In this document: piece by piece, positions 25,781-34,402 of the stretch
How the letters are laid out: each line of letters begins with the position of its first letter
Numbering within the stretch: the first letter of the stretch is position 1
Assembly: GCA_947624245.1 (NCBI GenBank)
Contig: CANQJL010000025.1
Span: 1-37,723 of the forward strand
DNA from: an uncultured Acetatifactor sp.
Lineage (GTDB): Bacteria; Bacillota; Clostridia; Lachnospirales; Lachnospiraceae
DNA: 37,723 bases
Direction of reading: 5' to 3'
Program-made: the position numbers and the translations under genes
The notes under the pieces: generated by a model
What the model was told of the DNA's origin: nothing
What the model saw: only the letters and a program-made list of their open reading frames with translations
Database searches by the model: none

Positions 25781-26464
25781 TTATGTAGTCAACTTTTTGA
25801 TCGCCTTCGCCTGGATCAGACACTGTCCATGCTCCTCCAGACGCAAAAGCAGGTCCTTCTCGGCGGAATAGAGACTTCCGAACTCCATGGCCTGTATGCA
25901 GGCTCTGCTGTATCTTGCATAGGACGCATGCCCCCTGCCCAGACAAAGATAATATGTATCGTCCATCTCGTACAGCGCGCTGTCCACTCTCAGATTGCCG
26001 GGAAGCACTGCGGCGAAATTCATCACGTCCCGCAGAGAGGTAAAAACAAAAATTGCAAAATCAGGCTTGTTCGGCGCCTGTCCTTTCGTCTCCGGAGCGG
26101 AAGCAGGAGCGTTGCCGCTCTGTGACTTCTTCTTTTCCTCTATCATACTCACCTGCTGGCGGGCGTTCTGCAGCACCCGCTTCATTTCCTTCAGACATTC
26201 GACCAGCGGTTCGCCCTCCGGCTCCCGCTCGGAAAATGTGAGAAGCAGGCCCTGATCGGGCAGCATCATGATCTGCAGATCAAAGGCGTACTTCGGCGGC
26301 TTGTATCCCACCTCTTCCTCTGCCTGCACGATGATCTCCTGCACGACCTCCTTGGCCTTCTCGCTGCGCATCACAAAATCCTTATAGTCAATATTGTATT
26401 CGTCCAACTCTTCATTGGACAAGAAACATTTCACGGTCTTGTCATCTACACGTTCTATTCTCAT
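25781..26464 (-). CDS. mecA: Adaptor protein MecA
   Basis: A 227-residue MecA homologue. In Bacillus MecA delivers substrates such as ComK to the ClpC-ClpP protease and promotes ClpC hexamer assembly. The N-terminal domain starts MRIERVDDKTVKCFLS, typical of the family; an acidic, flexible linker with Ala/Pro/Lys runs from about 110 to 135, and the C-terminal ClpC-binding domain (about 138-225) contains FVFTSLRDVMNFA. The ATG at 26464 follows GGGGTG and gives the family N-terminus; 26 extra upstream codons are open but lack support. It has its own extended -10 promoter and a leader of about 90 bases. Confidence 0.88.
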   Translation of the reverse strand: MRIERVDDKTVKCFLSNEELDEYNIDYKDFVMRSEKAKEVVQEIIVQAEEEVGYKPPKYAFDLQIMMLPDQGLLLTFSEREPEGEPLVECLKEMKRVLQNARQQVSMIEEKKKSQSGNAPASAPETKGQAPNKPDFAIFVFTSLRDVMNFAAVLPGNLRVDSALYEMDDTYYLCLGRGHASYARYSRACIQAMEFGSLYSAEKDLLLRLEEHGQCLIQAKAIKKLTT

Positions 26465-26563
26465 ATTCACACCCCATGCCTGCTTCAGCGGACACCAGTC
26501 CAACAGGCTTGAAAGCTTACCCTCCGCAATGTACAGCTGCAAAAAACATCTGCTTACATGTTC

Positions 26564-26592
26564 ATGATAGCATGATATTCATAAATTTTCAA
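26564..26592 (-). promoter_or_regulatory. mecA: Promoter for mecA
   Basis: TTGAAA (26592-26587) and TATCAT (26569-26564) on the minus strand are 17 bases apart, with TG placed as an extended -10. The leader to the mecA ATG is about 93 bases and shows no strong structure. Confidence 0.6.
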
Positions 26593-26673
26593 TTATATAA
26601 GTTTTCCAGTGCCGCATTTGCCTGAATTTACTAATTTCGTTCGTTTCAGCGGCCGCGCGCCGCAAATAATGAA

Positions 26674-26727
26674 TTAAGAGCGGATTTCCATGACATAATA
26701 TAGATATTACGGGCTGCCGCCGGCAGC
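26674..26727 (+). promoter_or_regulatory. niaR: Candidate niaR promoter and leader hairpin
   Basis: TTAAGA (26674-26679) and TAATAT (26696-26701), spaced by 16 bases, form a modest promoter. It is followed by a perfect hairpin, GCTGCC-GCC-GGCAGC, at 26713-26727, just before the AGAGG ribosome site. The palindrome could be an operator for autoregulation or a leader structure; I cannot match it to a known NiaR site. The rest of the 278-base mecA-niaR spacer shows nothing further. Confidence 0.35.
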
Positions 26728-26742
26728 GGAAAAGAGGATAAA

Positions 26743-27267
26743 ATGACTTTGGACGGAAGAGCTCGCAGAGCAGCGATCATCACATTTCTCGAAAGACAAT
26801 CCGCTCCTGTCAGCGGCAGTGAGCTTGCAAAACAATTCGGCGTCAGCCGGCAGATCATCGTGCAGGACGTGGCTCTGCTTCGGGCAGAGAACCGAAATAT
26901 ATTATCCACCAACAAAGGTTACGTCCTTCAGCATTCCCATAGGAAGCACGGCATCTGCACGAATGTCATCGCCGTGAACCATACTGCGGAGCAGACCCTT
27001 GAGGAGATGTACACCATCGTAGATTACGGCGGGACCATGATGGACGTCTTCATTGACCACGACCTGTACGGCCAGATTCGGGTGGACCTTGTCATCGACG
27101 ACAAGGAGGACGCGGAGGAATTCTGCAGCAAAATGCGAAGCAGCAGCTCCAGACCCTTGAACGAGCTGACGGAGGGCTGTCACTATCACACGATCACAGC
27201 GCCGTCTGAAAAGGTGCTGGAGCTGATCAAAAACGAGCTTCGGGAAAAGGGTTTTCTGGCGGATTGA
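26743..27267 (+). CDS. niaR: NiaR-type transcriptional repressor (HTH_11 + 3H domain)
   Basis: A 174-residue regulator with an N-terminal winged helix (about 5-60, containing SGSELAKQFGVSRQIIVQDV) and a C-terminal 3H domain (about 75-172), named for three conserved histidines that bind a metal. Visible candidates are in the HGICTN, DHDLYGQ and GCHYHTI stretches. This architecture is the niacin-responsive repressor NiaR (YrxA) of Firmicutes, which turns off NAD synthesis and niacin uptake genes when nicotinate is plentiful. None of its usual targets is recognisable in this window, although the ThiT-like gene lies convergent a few hundred bases away. AGAGGA precedes the ATG. Confidence 0.9.
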   Translation: MTLDGRARRAAIITFLERQSAPVSGSELAKQFGVSRQIIVQDVALLRAENRNILSTNKGYVLQHSHRKHGICTNVIAVNHTAEQTLEEMYTIVDYGGTMMDVFIDHDLYGQIRVDLVIDDKEDAEEFCSKMRSSSSRPLNELTEGCHYHTITAPSEKVLELIKNELREKGFLAD

Positions 27268-27386
27268 AAATCTTAATAAAATTTATAATTCTTTAAGTTC
27301 GTAGTCATATTTTAGACATATTTTCAAAGTATAATGATTTTATCAAAAGAAGCTGTTGAGTCTTAACGCAATTTGTCAAGGTTCTG

Positions 27387-27437
27387 TCAGCTTCGCCTAA
27401 CGATAATCTGCCCGGTCTTTATCCGGACAGTCACCAT
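27387..27437 (-). CDS. Possible 16-residue small protein
   Basis: On the minus strand an AAAAGGAGA ribosome site lies 11 bases before ATG at 27437, opening a 16-codon frame with sequence MVTVRIKTGQIIVRRS and a TGA stop. It is basic and lies downstream of the ThiT-like gene, just beyond the terminator hairpin. The good ribosome site is the only positive evidence; such short frames arise by chance. Confidence 0.2.
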   Translation of the reverse strand: MVTVRIKTGQIIVRRS

Positions 27438-27460
27438 ACTTATTTTTTCTCCTTTTGAAA

Positions 27461-27485
27461 GGCTCCGCGAAAGCGGGGCCTTTTT
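27461..27485 (+). terminator. Strong, partly bidirectional terminator between niaR and the pot operon
   Basis: GGCTCCGC-GAAA-GCGGGGCC forms eight base pairs with one G-T and a GNRA tetraloop, followed by TTTTT on the plus strand. On the minus strand the hairpin is followed only by TTTC, so it may also end the pot operon transcript, less efficiently. Confidence 0.8.
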
Positions 27486-27501
27486 ACGGCGCAGGACTTC
27501 G

Positions 27502-28128
27502 CTAGAAATATCGCAGCGTATCGTCCTCCTCTTCCCTGCAGGTGGCAATATCCTTCAGATAATAAATCGCCTCATGGACAGGCGGAACACACAAAAACAG
27601 CAGTGTCATCACGCCCTCCACCATCAGATAACTGCCGTCGTACAGGATACAGAACAGAAGATTGTTCCAGAACCCTTCCCTGTCCGGCGGATAAAAGCAG
27701 ACCGCGGAAATGACATAGAGAACAAGCTGTCCCAGGACACCGATCGCATATCCCATTTTCAGTTTGAACGGTTCCGCCCGAAATCTTCCGAGGGAGCCGA
27801 CACTTGTGTCGCTTTTTGGTTCCTTCAACAGACCGCCCAGTGCAAAAACGCCGAATCCCAAGGGATATTCCAGCAGCAGCGCAAACGGGTCATAATTGAT
27901 AAATTCCCCTGTCAGATAGTTCAATCCGAGCCTGACAAAGCCGAGCAGGATCGACCAGATCAGCCCGTAGCGAAATCCGAAAAAGTACGTTATCAGCCAT
28001 AGGAACAAAAGGCTCAGATAGGTGACCGACCCGCCCTGAGGCAGTACGACTATCTTAACGCACGACAGCACCATGAACAGAACCCCGAAGATCAGCGTCC
28101 ATATCCATCTGCGATTCCACACTTTCAT
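27502..28128 (-). CDS. ThiT-like energy-coupling-factor S component
   Basis: A 208-residue protein with six predicted membrane helices and the ThiT family pattern: GGSVTYLSLLF near 32-42, a glycine-spaced helix, and LLEYPLGFG (Glu87-Tyr88), matching the Glu-Tyr pair that binds thiamine in Lactococcus ThiT. S components bind the vitamin and pass it with the EcfA/A'/T module, which is not encoded here. Compared with what I recall of ThiT, the pocket histidine appears replaced by Tyr138 and the asparagine of the NG motif by Asp164 (YDGSYL), so substrate may differ. No TPP riboswitch precedes it. ATG at 28128 follows AGGAGAAGG; an upstream TTG at 28146 is less likely. It is the last gene of the pot operon. 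Confidence 0.75.
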   Translation of the reverse strand: MKVWNRRWIWTLIFGVLFMVLSCVKIVVLPQGGSVTYLSLLFLWLITYFFGFRYGLIWSILLGFVRLGLNYLTGEFINYDPFALLLEYPLGFGVFALGGLLKEPKSDTSVGSLGRFRAEPFKLKMGYAIGVLGQLVLYVISAVCFYPPDREGFWNNLLFCILYDGSYLMVEGVMTLLFLCVPPVHEAIYYLKDIATCREEEDDTLRYF

Positions 28129-28161
28129 CTTCCTTCTCCTTTTCAAGAGCTGCTTGCCCGA

Positions 28162-30060
28162 TCACTTTTTGCCGTGCATCATACTGCGTCGGGACATATT
28201 TCGCTTCTTCTTTTTCAGAATCATGTAAAGAATCAGAATTGTCAACGTTCCGCTGATGATGACCGTCGTAAAGGTCTTTTGGGCGTACATCGCCTCAATA
28301 CCCAGATAACTGTAGAAGCTCGCCAGCAGCTCCACCGCAAAATCCTGAATCTGGATAACGGCTAGGACCGTGGCGACAATGTTCAGGATAGTGCCGTTGG
28401 TGGCCTCCGTTTGCGCCGTCTTTAACTCCACGATATGCTCCAGAAATTGCTGATGCTCATAATATGCCTGTCTCAGCTCCTCATTGGAAAACGCCTTGGT
28501 GATGCATTCGGCCTCCGCCTGCGTCCCGTTGTACTTGAAATTCCGGACCTCCCAGAACCGCACGGTCTTGCCGAATTCGCGGTAGAGCTCATAGATTTCC
28601 TCCGTAGAGATATCCCCGCTGTTGGCCAACGCATTGGTGACCTTGATATTGGTTTTTGCCAGCGCGGTATTTTGAAACATCACCAGCTGCGCGATAAACG
28701 CATATGTGGCCGTAATCTCTATCCTGTCAAGGACATCTTCACAGAAATCCTTTAATATCAGCGCGATCGTCACATCCGACAGATACACCTCGTAGTAATC
28801 ATACTGCGCATGATCCGTATTGCATATCTCGTCGATCTCCCTGCTGCAGATATGATAGTCGATGTGCATACTGTTGTATACTTCGCCGGACATGATATTC
28901 CGAAACTCCTGCTCCCAGGGACCGCTGGGCTTTTGGGACAAGCAGATCAGCGATTTCCCGTCGCCGCACTTGAGCAGTCCGTATTTTAACCGAAGATACT
29001 CATAGAGGTCCACATATCCCGTCCCTGTCTTGTACCTGTCCGGATCCTCCGTCTCCGGCACGCGGATCTTCAGATATCCGTAGGACAACTGATCCTGTAT
29101 CTGCGTAGTGGAATAGGGAGTTTCCGGAAAGAACAACAGGAGAACATAAATATGGCTGGGCCGATGGGCGGTAAGAAGCGCATATACCTTTTCCTCACCG
29201 ACGACGATCTCCTTCTCCCTCTCCCCGCCGCCCTGAGGATAGTCATCTGTGGTATGCAGAAAATCGAATTCTCCCAGATACGCCATGTCCAGCTCCTCCA
29301 GAACGGCGTTGGACATCTCATACTGCAGACAGTCCTGCAGACCCTCAAAGAGCTTTTGGGGAATCTCATCTTCGGTTAATTTTACTCCCTTGGACAACAG
29401 CACCTCATTTAGCTTATCCTGATTGGAATTTCTGACATTGTCCGCCAACGGCAGGAACAGATAAACGTCGCTCTTGTAGCTCTTGAAATACAGATCATGG
29501 GCAAGCAGCTTTTGCAGTCCTTTCCCCTCACATACATAGACGATGTTCCCATCGTCCAGCTTTCGGTCTACGGTGAACATATAGTTGCGAAGCGCATTCC
29601 TGCCGTCGCTTGAAACGGCCATTGCAGTAATGTCCTCAATCTCATACCCCTGCTCCACAAGACCGTTCAAATGCGCTATCCACGCATCGGACAGCGCGAC
29701 GATGGCCTCCCCGTTGCGGTATTCTCTGGCCATGGCGATGGATATGACGAACAGATGGTTTTTCCCCTTCACATACTGCGCTATTTCATTGGCGGCTATG
29801 TCATCGTCCCGAATCACGGTCGTGGTCTTAAGGCTCTCGCACAGCTGCGGCGTACAGGGGAAAAAGTTGATGTATCCGGCAAGCCTGTCCTGCGCTTCGT
29901 CAAAGATACAGACAAAGCTGTCCCTGTTTGCCCTGTATCTGTCCACCATGTTCTGGAGCTCTCCGGCATACTTTTCCTCATATACGTCTCTGTCCAGATC
30001 CATGACTCTCGGAAGGAAATCTTCGTCGAAGTCCGTTCCCGTCAAAATCTTAAATCCCAT
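28162..30060 (-). CDS. GNAT-like acetyltransferase domain fused to a large unknown region with two C-terminal membrane helices
   Basis: A 632-residue protein I do not recognise as a named family. Residues about 5-185 look like a GNAT fold: an early helix region LPRVMDLDRDVYEEKY, a strand AGYINFFP (61-68), then LFVISIAMAREYRNGEA (103-119), where REYRNGEA fits the acetyl-CoA-binding R/Q-x-x-G-x-G/A loop, and a closing R-NYMFTVDRKLDD-IVY segment. The middle (about 190-500) has no motif I can name. The C-terminus has a long helical stretch (about 515-555), hydrophobic segments at about 557-583 and 597-616, then a Lys/Arg-rich end, a CorA/DUF155-like layout. ATG at 30060 has GGAGGAG, and the potD stop lies two bases before it, so it is tightly coupled to the polyamine transporter. 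Acetylation of polyamines is a guess from context. Confidence 0.7.
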   Translation of the reverse strand: MGFKILTGTDFDEDFLPRVMDLDRDVYEEKYAGELQNMVDRYRANRDSFVCIFDEAQDRLAGYINFFPCTPQLCESLKTTTVIRDDDIAANEIAQYVKGKNHLFVISIAMAREYRNGEAIVALSDAWIAHLNGLVEQGYEIEDITAMAVSSDGRNALRNYMFTVDRKLDDGNIVYVCEGKGLQKLLAHDLYFKSYKSDVYLFLPLADNVRNSNQDKLNEVLLSKGVKLTEDEIPQKLFEGLQDCLQYEMSNAVLEELDMAYLGEFDFLHTTDDYPQGGGEREKEIVVGEEKVYALLTAHRPSHIYVLLLFFPETPYSTTQIQDQLSYGYLKIRVPETEDPDRYKTGTGYVDLYEYLRLKYGLLKCGDGKSLICLSQKPSGPWEQEFRNIMSGEVYNSMHIDYHICSREIDEICNTDHAQYDYYEVYLSDVTIALILKDFCEDVLDRIEITATYAFIAQLVMFQNTALAKTNIKVTNALANSGDISTEEIYELYREFGKTVRFWEVRNFKYNGTQAEAECITKAFSNEELRQAYYEHQQFLEHIVELKTAQTEATNGTILNIVATVLAVIQIQDFAVELLASFYSYLGIEAMYAQKTFTTVIISGTLTILILYMILKKKKRNMSRRSMMHGKK

Positions 30061-30061
30061 A

Positions 30062-31120
30062 CTACTCTCCTCCATCGGCCTTCAGCTCTTTCCAAAGCTC
30101 ATTATATAAAGTCACGACGTCCTCATCGATCTGCGTACAGACCTCGCAATTCCTCATGTCCTCTTCTGTGGGCGTGATGGCCGGATCGTTCTTCAGCTCC
30201 TCATCCATGTTTGCAACGACAGCCTCATTCGGCGTGGAATAATAAATGTACTCAAAGTTCTTTGTGGCAATATCCTCCCTGCACAGGAAATCCAGGAATT
30301 TCTGCGCGGCCTCGATATTCTTGCAATTCTTTGTCACGATCCACGAATCGATCCATACGTTAGAGCCCTCCTTCGGCACAACGTAGGCCAGATTCTCGTT
30401 GTATTCATGGCCGAGATACGCCTCGCCGGAATACACCACAGCCATGGCTGCGTTTCCGGCCACCACCTCATCTCTCGCCTCGTCCACCAGATAAGCCTGT
30501 ACATCGGGCTTCTGCTTAATGAGCAGCTCCTGCGCTTCCCGCAGTTCTCCCTCGTCGGAGGTATTTAAGGAGTAGCCCAGATACTTCAATGTGATCATGA
30601 AGGTATCCCGCTGGCTGTTCTGCATGATGATGTCATTTTTATAGCTGCCGTCAAAGAGGACGCCCCAACTGTCGATGGGTCCGTTTACCTTCGTGGTATC
30701 GTAAAGAATACCGATCGTCCCGTAGAAATAAGGCAGCGCATACTCGTTGTTCGGATCGAATGCCCGAGAGAACTCCCAGAACCGGTCGCCGATGTTGTCC
30801 GCATACTCCATGGAGGAAAAATCTACCTTCTGTGCCTCTCCCTCCTGAATCAGCCTCTGTATCATATAGTCGGAAGAACATACCAGATCATAAGAGATCG
30901 CGCCGGAACTGTACTTTGCATACAGCTCCTCCGGTGTCAGTGCTTCTTCATATTTGATCCCGATTCCGGTCTCCTCCGTAAACTGGTCGATCACGTCGGG
31001 ATCCATGTATTCTCCGTAATTAAAGACCGTCAGATATTCCTTGGGTTCTTCCTTCCCGCAGCCTCCCAGCGCAAAAATCCCGAACAGCAAAATTGCCGCA
31101 GCATAAATAACCTTTTTCAT
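30062..31120 (-). CDS. potD: Spermidine/putrescine ABC transporter substrate-binding lipoprotein
   Basis: A 352-residue PotD/PotF-type binding protein. The signal peptide ends in a lipobox LGGC, so it is anchored to the outer face of the membrane by a lipidated cysteine near residue 21. The mature start YLTVFNYGEYMDPDVIDQF and the SYDLVCSSDYMIQRL region are typical of the polyamine-binding group, and WIDSWIVTKN near the middle of the second lobe fits as well. Start choice: ATG at 31120 overlaps the potC stop (TGATG) and has GGAG six bases before it; a GTG one codon upstream is possible. It is the fourth gene of potABCD. Which polyamine it binds is not evident. Confidence 0.93.
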   Translation of the reverse strand: MKKVIYAAAILLFGIFALGGCGKEEPKEYLTVFNYGEYMDPDVIDQFTEETGIGIKYEEALTPEELYAKYSSGAISYDLVCSSDYMIQRLIQEGEAQKVDFSSMEYADNIGDRFWEFSRAFDPNNEYALPYFYGTIGILYDTTKVNGPIDSWGVLFDGSYKNDIIMQNSQRDTFMITLKYLGYSLNTSDEGELREAQELLIKQKPDVQAYLVDEARDEVVAGNAAMAVVYSGEAYLGHEYNENLAYVVPKEGSNVWIDSWIVTKNCKNIEAAQKFLDFLCREDIATKNFEYIYYSTPNEAVVANMDEELKNDPAITPTEEDMRNCEVCTQIDEDVVTLYNELWKELKADGGE

Positions 31121-31923
31121 CACCTGCTCCTTTCTATGATGTCTTCCGTATTCTTTCCCTTGCCGGATAACAGATTGAACAACAATAAAATCACAAAGAT
31201 CACCGCGAACAACAGCGTAGACAAAGCATACATCTCCGGTTTGATTCCCTTTCTGATCTCCCCGTAGATCATGGTAGACAGCGTGTTGACGCCCGCGCCC
31301 TTCGTAAAATACGTAATGACAAAATCGTCCAGCGACATCGTAAGCGCCATAAAAAAGCCTGCCAATATACCGCTGCCGATCTGCGGCAGTACAATATGAA
31401 AGAACGCGTAAACACCGCCTGCGCCCAAGTCCCTTGCCGCCTCATAAATGCTTAGATTGAGCGATTTCAGCTTAGGCATGACGCTCAGGATCACATAAGG
31501 TATGTTGAAGGTAATATGCGCGATCAGCACACTGCCGAATCCCAGAGGGATAAAACGCACGAACCAGAGCATCATCGCGATACCCGTTACAATGTCCGCA
31601 TTCAAAATAGGTATGTTCGTCACGGACATGGCTATCTGATATCCCCGCCTGCGCATGGCCTGAATTCCCACCGCTCCCAGCGTACCGATGACCGTGGCTA
31701 TGGCAGCCGAGCCGAGCCCCAGAAAAAGGGTCGTCCTGAGCGCCTCCAGAATCTGCCTGTTGGAGAACAGAGCGCTGTACCACCGGAGAGTGAAGCCGCC
31801 CCATGTCACTCTGGAGCGGGAATCGTTGAAGGACAGCACGATCAGCACAAAGATTGGGGCGTACAAAAACAGCAGAATCAACGCCAGATAGCACTTCATG
31901 AACACGTTCTTCAGTCTCACCAT
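31120..31923 (-). CDS. potC: Spermidine/putrescine ABC transporter permease PotC
   Basis: A 267-residue inner-membrane permease with six helices and the BPD transport domain. The EAA loop that docks to the ATPase is [20 protein letters not shown] (about 160-179). It pairs with PotB to form the channel. Its ATG overlaps the end of potB by seven bases and its stop overlaps the potD start, showing tight translational coupling. The sequence contains LYAPIFVLIVLSFNDS near the N-terminus, a strong PotC feature. Confidence 0.94.
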   Translation of the reverse strand: MVRLKNVFMKCYLALILLFLYAPIFVLIVLSFNDSRSRVTWGGFTLRWYSALFSNRQILEALRTTLFLGLGSAAIATVIGTLGAVGIQAMRRRGYQIAMSVTNIPILNADIVTGIAMMLWFVRFIPLGFGSVLIAHITFNIPYVILSVMPKLKSLNLSIYEAARDLGAGGVYAFFHIVLPQIGSGILAGFFMALTMSLDDFVITYFTKGAGVNTLSTMIYGEIRKGIKPEMYALSTLLFAVIFVILLLFNLLSGKGKNTEDIIERSR

Positions 31924-32732
31924 ATTGCCGTCCCCTTCTCCTCCATATCATTGCGCATTGTGAAGGCCAAGCCGATCAGCACCAGAAGCATCAGCGAAAT
32001 GGAAAGTCCCGCGCCCAGATGCCAGTTCATACTCTTCATAAATTCCTGCTCGATGATATTGCCGATCAGCTGCAGCTTGCCGCCGCCGAGAATATCGGCG
32101 ATCACAAAAGAGGTCATGGCGGGCACGAACACCATCACCACCCCGCTGAGCATACCGGGCATGGAAAGCGGAAAAATGATCTTCCGAAAGACCGTAAAAC
32201 TGCCGGCCCCCAAATCTCTTGCCGCCTCGATCAGATCCTCATCAATATCGGAAATGGCATTAAAGATCGGCAGAATCATATAGGGCAGAAAATCATATAC
32301 CATACCGATCATGAGCGCGATCCAGGTATTGCTGATGGCAAGCGGCGTCAGGCCGAATTTTCCCAGAATAAAATTCAGGATACCGTTTTTGGACAGAATC
32401 ATCTGCCATGCCAGGATTCGCAGAATAAAGTTCATCCACATCGGAAGCACCAGCAAAAAAATCGTAAATCCCTTTCGCTTAAAGCGGAAGCTCTTCAAAA
32501 AGAGCGCCGTCGGATAAGCCAGGAGAATACAGATCAGGGTGCAGCCGAACGCGATCGCCAGGGAGAACAACAGCGCCTGCCTGTTGATCGGCTCCGAGAT
32601 GGCAACAATATTATCCCATGTAAACGCCCCGTCATCGTTGGTAAATGCGCTGACCGCGATAGTGATAAGCGGAAACAGCGTAAATCCGATGACCCAGATG
32701 ATATACGGCGTAGAAAGATACTTTCTCTTCAT
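31917..32732 (-). CDS. potB: Spermidine/putrescine ABC transporter permease PotB
   Basis: A 271-residue permease with six predicted helices and an EAA loop [20 protein letters not shown] (about 168-187). N-terminal [21 protein letters not shown] and the [15 protein letters not shown] segment are typical of PotB. It partners PotC, with PotA as the ATPase. ATG at 32732 overlaps the potA stop as ATGA, as expected for a compact pot operon. Confidence 0.94.
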   Translation of the reverse strand: MKRKYLSTPYIIWVIGFTLFPLITIAVSAFTNDDGAFTWDNIVAISEPINRQALLFSLAIAFGCTLICILLAYPTALFLKSFRFKRKGFTIFLLVLPMWMNFILRILAWQMILSKNGILNFILGKFGLTPLAISNTWIALMIGMVYDFLPYMILPIFNAISDIDEDLIEAARDLGAGSFTVFRKIIFPLSMPGMLSGVVMVFVPAMTSFVIADILGGGKLQLIGNIIEQEFMKSMNWHLGAGLSISLMLLVLIGLAFTMRNDMEEKGTAIW

Positions 32733-33811
32733 TCCTTGATTATCTCCGCATCTTCAGATTTCGGTTTATGCATGATCTGAATGTTGTCGGGAAGAACATA
32801 AAGCCCCACCCGCGTACCGACCTCGGGCGCATTGACGCTCTGGCTGACCCACTCATAATCGCCGGCGCATACATTGATCTTATAGTAAGCGCCTTTGAAC
32901 AATACCGAGGTCACCCGACCCGTGAAAAAGCCTTCGCCCTCCGGACGGATCTCCAGATCCTCCGGACGGATCACGACGTCCACCTGCTCTCCCTTTGCAA
33001 AGCCCTCGTCCACGCAGGGAATCTTCACGCCGAAGATCTCCACGACCCTGTCGCAGGGCATGACACCGTTGATGATATTGCTCTCACCGATAAAGTCCGC
33101 CACAAAGGCGTTTTGTGGTTCGTCATAGATCGACTTGGAGGTTCCCATCTGCTGTATGATGCCCTTGTTCATGACCACGATCTTATCCGACATGGTGAGC
33201 GCTTCCTCCTGATCATGGGTGACATAGATAAAAGTAATCCCCACCTCTTTCTTGATTCGGATCAGCTCCTGCTGCATGTCATGCCGCAGCTTCAGGTCAA
33301 GGGCTCCCAAGGGTTCGTCCAGGAGAAGGATCTCCGGCTCGTTCACGATGGCGCGGGCAATGGCGACCCTCTGCTGCTGCCCGCCGGAGAGCGCGGTGGT
33401 GTTCCGCTTCTCGTACCCGTCCAGATTGACCAGCTTCAAAGCATATTTGATCTTGTCCCGAATGTACGCCTTACTTTTCTTTTTCAGCTTCAGCCCGAAG
33501 GCAATATTCTCCTCCACATTCATATGCGGAAAAAGAGAGTACTTCTGAAATACCGTGTTGACATTGCGCTTTTCCGACGCCAGACCGGTAATGTCCTTTC
33601 CCTCAAAGAGAACGGAGCCGGAATCCGGCCTCACGAATCCCCCTATGATGCGCAGCGTCGTACTCTTTCCGCAGCCGGAGGGTCCGAGCAATGTGATAAA
33701 TTCGTTCTTCCCGATAGACAGAGACAGATCGTCCAGGACCTTCTTCCCGTCGAAGGACTTGGAAATATTTCTGAGCTCCAATATATCTCTTTCTTTTTCG
33801 TTCGTTTCCAT
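32729..33811 (-). CDS. potA: Spermidine/putrescine ABC transporter ATP-binding protein
   Basis: A 360-residue ABC ATPase that powers polyamine import. Walker A is GPSGCGKST at 43-51, the Q-loop is FQKYSLFPH (88-96), the signature is LSGGQ at 141-145, and Walker B is ILLLDEP at 161-167 followed by GALD. The C-terminal region (about 240-350) is a TOBE-type regulatory domain with VIRPEDL. The ribosome site AGGAG overlaps the stop of the upstream regulator gene, 14 bases away, so the regulator and transporter form one transcript. Confidence 0.96.
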   Translation of the reverse strand: METNEKERDILELRNISKSFDGKKVLDDLSLSIGKNEFITLLGPSGCGKSTTLRIIGGFVRPDSGSVLFEGKDITGLASEKRNVNTVFQKYSLFPHMNVEENIAFGLKLKKKSKAYIRDKIKYALKLVNLDGYEKRNTTALSGGQQQRVAIARAIVNEPEILLLDEPLGALDLKLRHDMQQELIRIKKEVGITFIYVTHDQEEALTMSDKIVVMNKGIIQQMGTSKSIYDEPQNAFVADFIGESNIINGVMPCDRVVEIFGVKIPCVDEGFAKGEQVDVVIRPEDLEIRPEGEGFFTGRVTSVLFKGAYYKINVCAGDYEWVSQSVNAPEVGTRVGLYVLPDNIQIMHKPKSEDAEIIKE

Positions 33812-33825
33812 AGACTATATTTCTC

Positions 33826-34374
33826 CTAAAAGCTGGGCGGCGTGCTGACCCAGAGCACCTTTGCCGCTTTTGATCCCGACGCCTCCAGTTTGTGCCGCTT
33901 CGTGGCGGGATAATAAAAGGAATCTCCCTGCTCCGCAATATATACCTTCTCGCCGAAATACAGTTTCACACTGCCCTCCAGAATGTAGCCGAATTCCTCT
34001 CCCTCATGGGGCTTGTCAAAGGGCATATTTCCCTTCGGGCGCAGCGTCACGAGAATCGGCTCCATCTGGTTCTTCTGCGCCGTCGGCACCAGCCATCTGG
34101 TACAATTCTTTGCCTTATCCACCTTCTCAAAGCAGGCCTCCGACTTATACACGATCTGCGGATCCTCATCATCGTTAAAGAAGTCCGCCAGATTACTGCC
34201 CAGACACTCGATGATGTCCGCCAGCGTCGCCACAGACGGCGCCGTAAACCCCCGCTCCACCTGTGAGATAAAGCCCTTTGTGAGATTGGAGCGATCCGCC
34301 AGCTCCTGCTGCGTCAGCCCATTCTGATTTCGTAAATTTTTGATCTTGTTTCCTATCTGTTCTTCCAATTTCAT
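33826..34374 (-). CDS. XRE-family regulator with C-terminal cupin domain
   Basis: A 182-residue regulator with an N-terminal XRE helix-turn-helix (about 5-62, with GLTQQELADRSNLTKGFISQVERG) and a C-terminal cupin (about 110-180, with HEGEEFGYILEGSVKLYFG). This is the PuuR-like architecture commonly placed before potABCD in Firmicutes, and the ligand is probably a polyamine or derivative bound by the cupin. As first gene of the operon it likely controls its own promoter. ATG at 34374 was preferred over an in-frame GTG at 34398 because it gives the family-like KLEEQIGNKIKNLR start, although neither has a strong ribosome site. Confidence 0.9.
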   Translation of the reverse strand: MKLEEQIGNKIKNLRNQNGLTQQELADRSNLTKGFISQVERGFTAPSVATLADIIECLGSNLADFFNDDEDPQIVYKSEACFEKVDKAKNCTRWLVPTAQKNQMEPILVTLRPKGNMPFDKPHEGEEFGYILEGSVKLYFGEKVYIAEQGDSFYYPATKRHKLEASGSKAAKVLWVSTPPSF

Positions 34375-34402
34375 AAGCTTAAATTCCGTAAATGACACCT
34401 TT

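Larger units (their letters stand above)
27330..27485 (+). ncRNA. Candidate small structured transcript downstream of niaR
   Basis: A perfect TATAAT at 27330-27335 is followed by an AAGCTG (27349-27354) / CAGCTT (27388-27393) long-range pair, a CTGcCCGG-loop-CCGGaCAG hairpin (about 27408-27430), and a strong terminator at 27461-27485. No good -35 was found. The spacing resembles an independent small RNA of about 145 bases, but I do not recognise a known family. A short reading frame on the opposite strand uses part of the same bases. Confidence 0.25.

Noticed and set aside
27307..27335. NiaR operator based on the repeated ATATTTTAGACATATTTT
   Set aside because: The repeat is downstream of niaR, is AT-rich, and I cannot match it to a known NiaR consensus.
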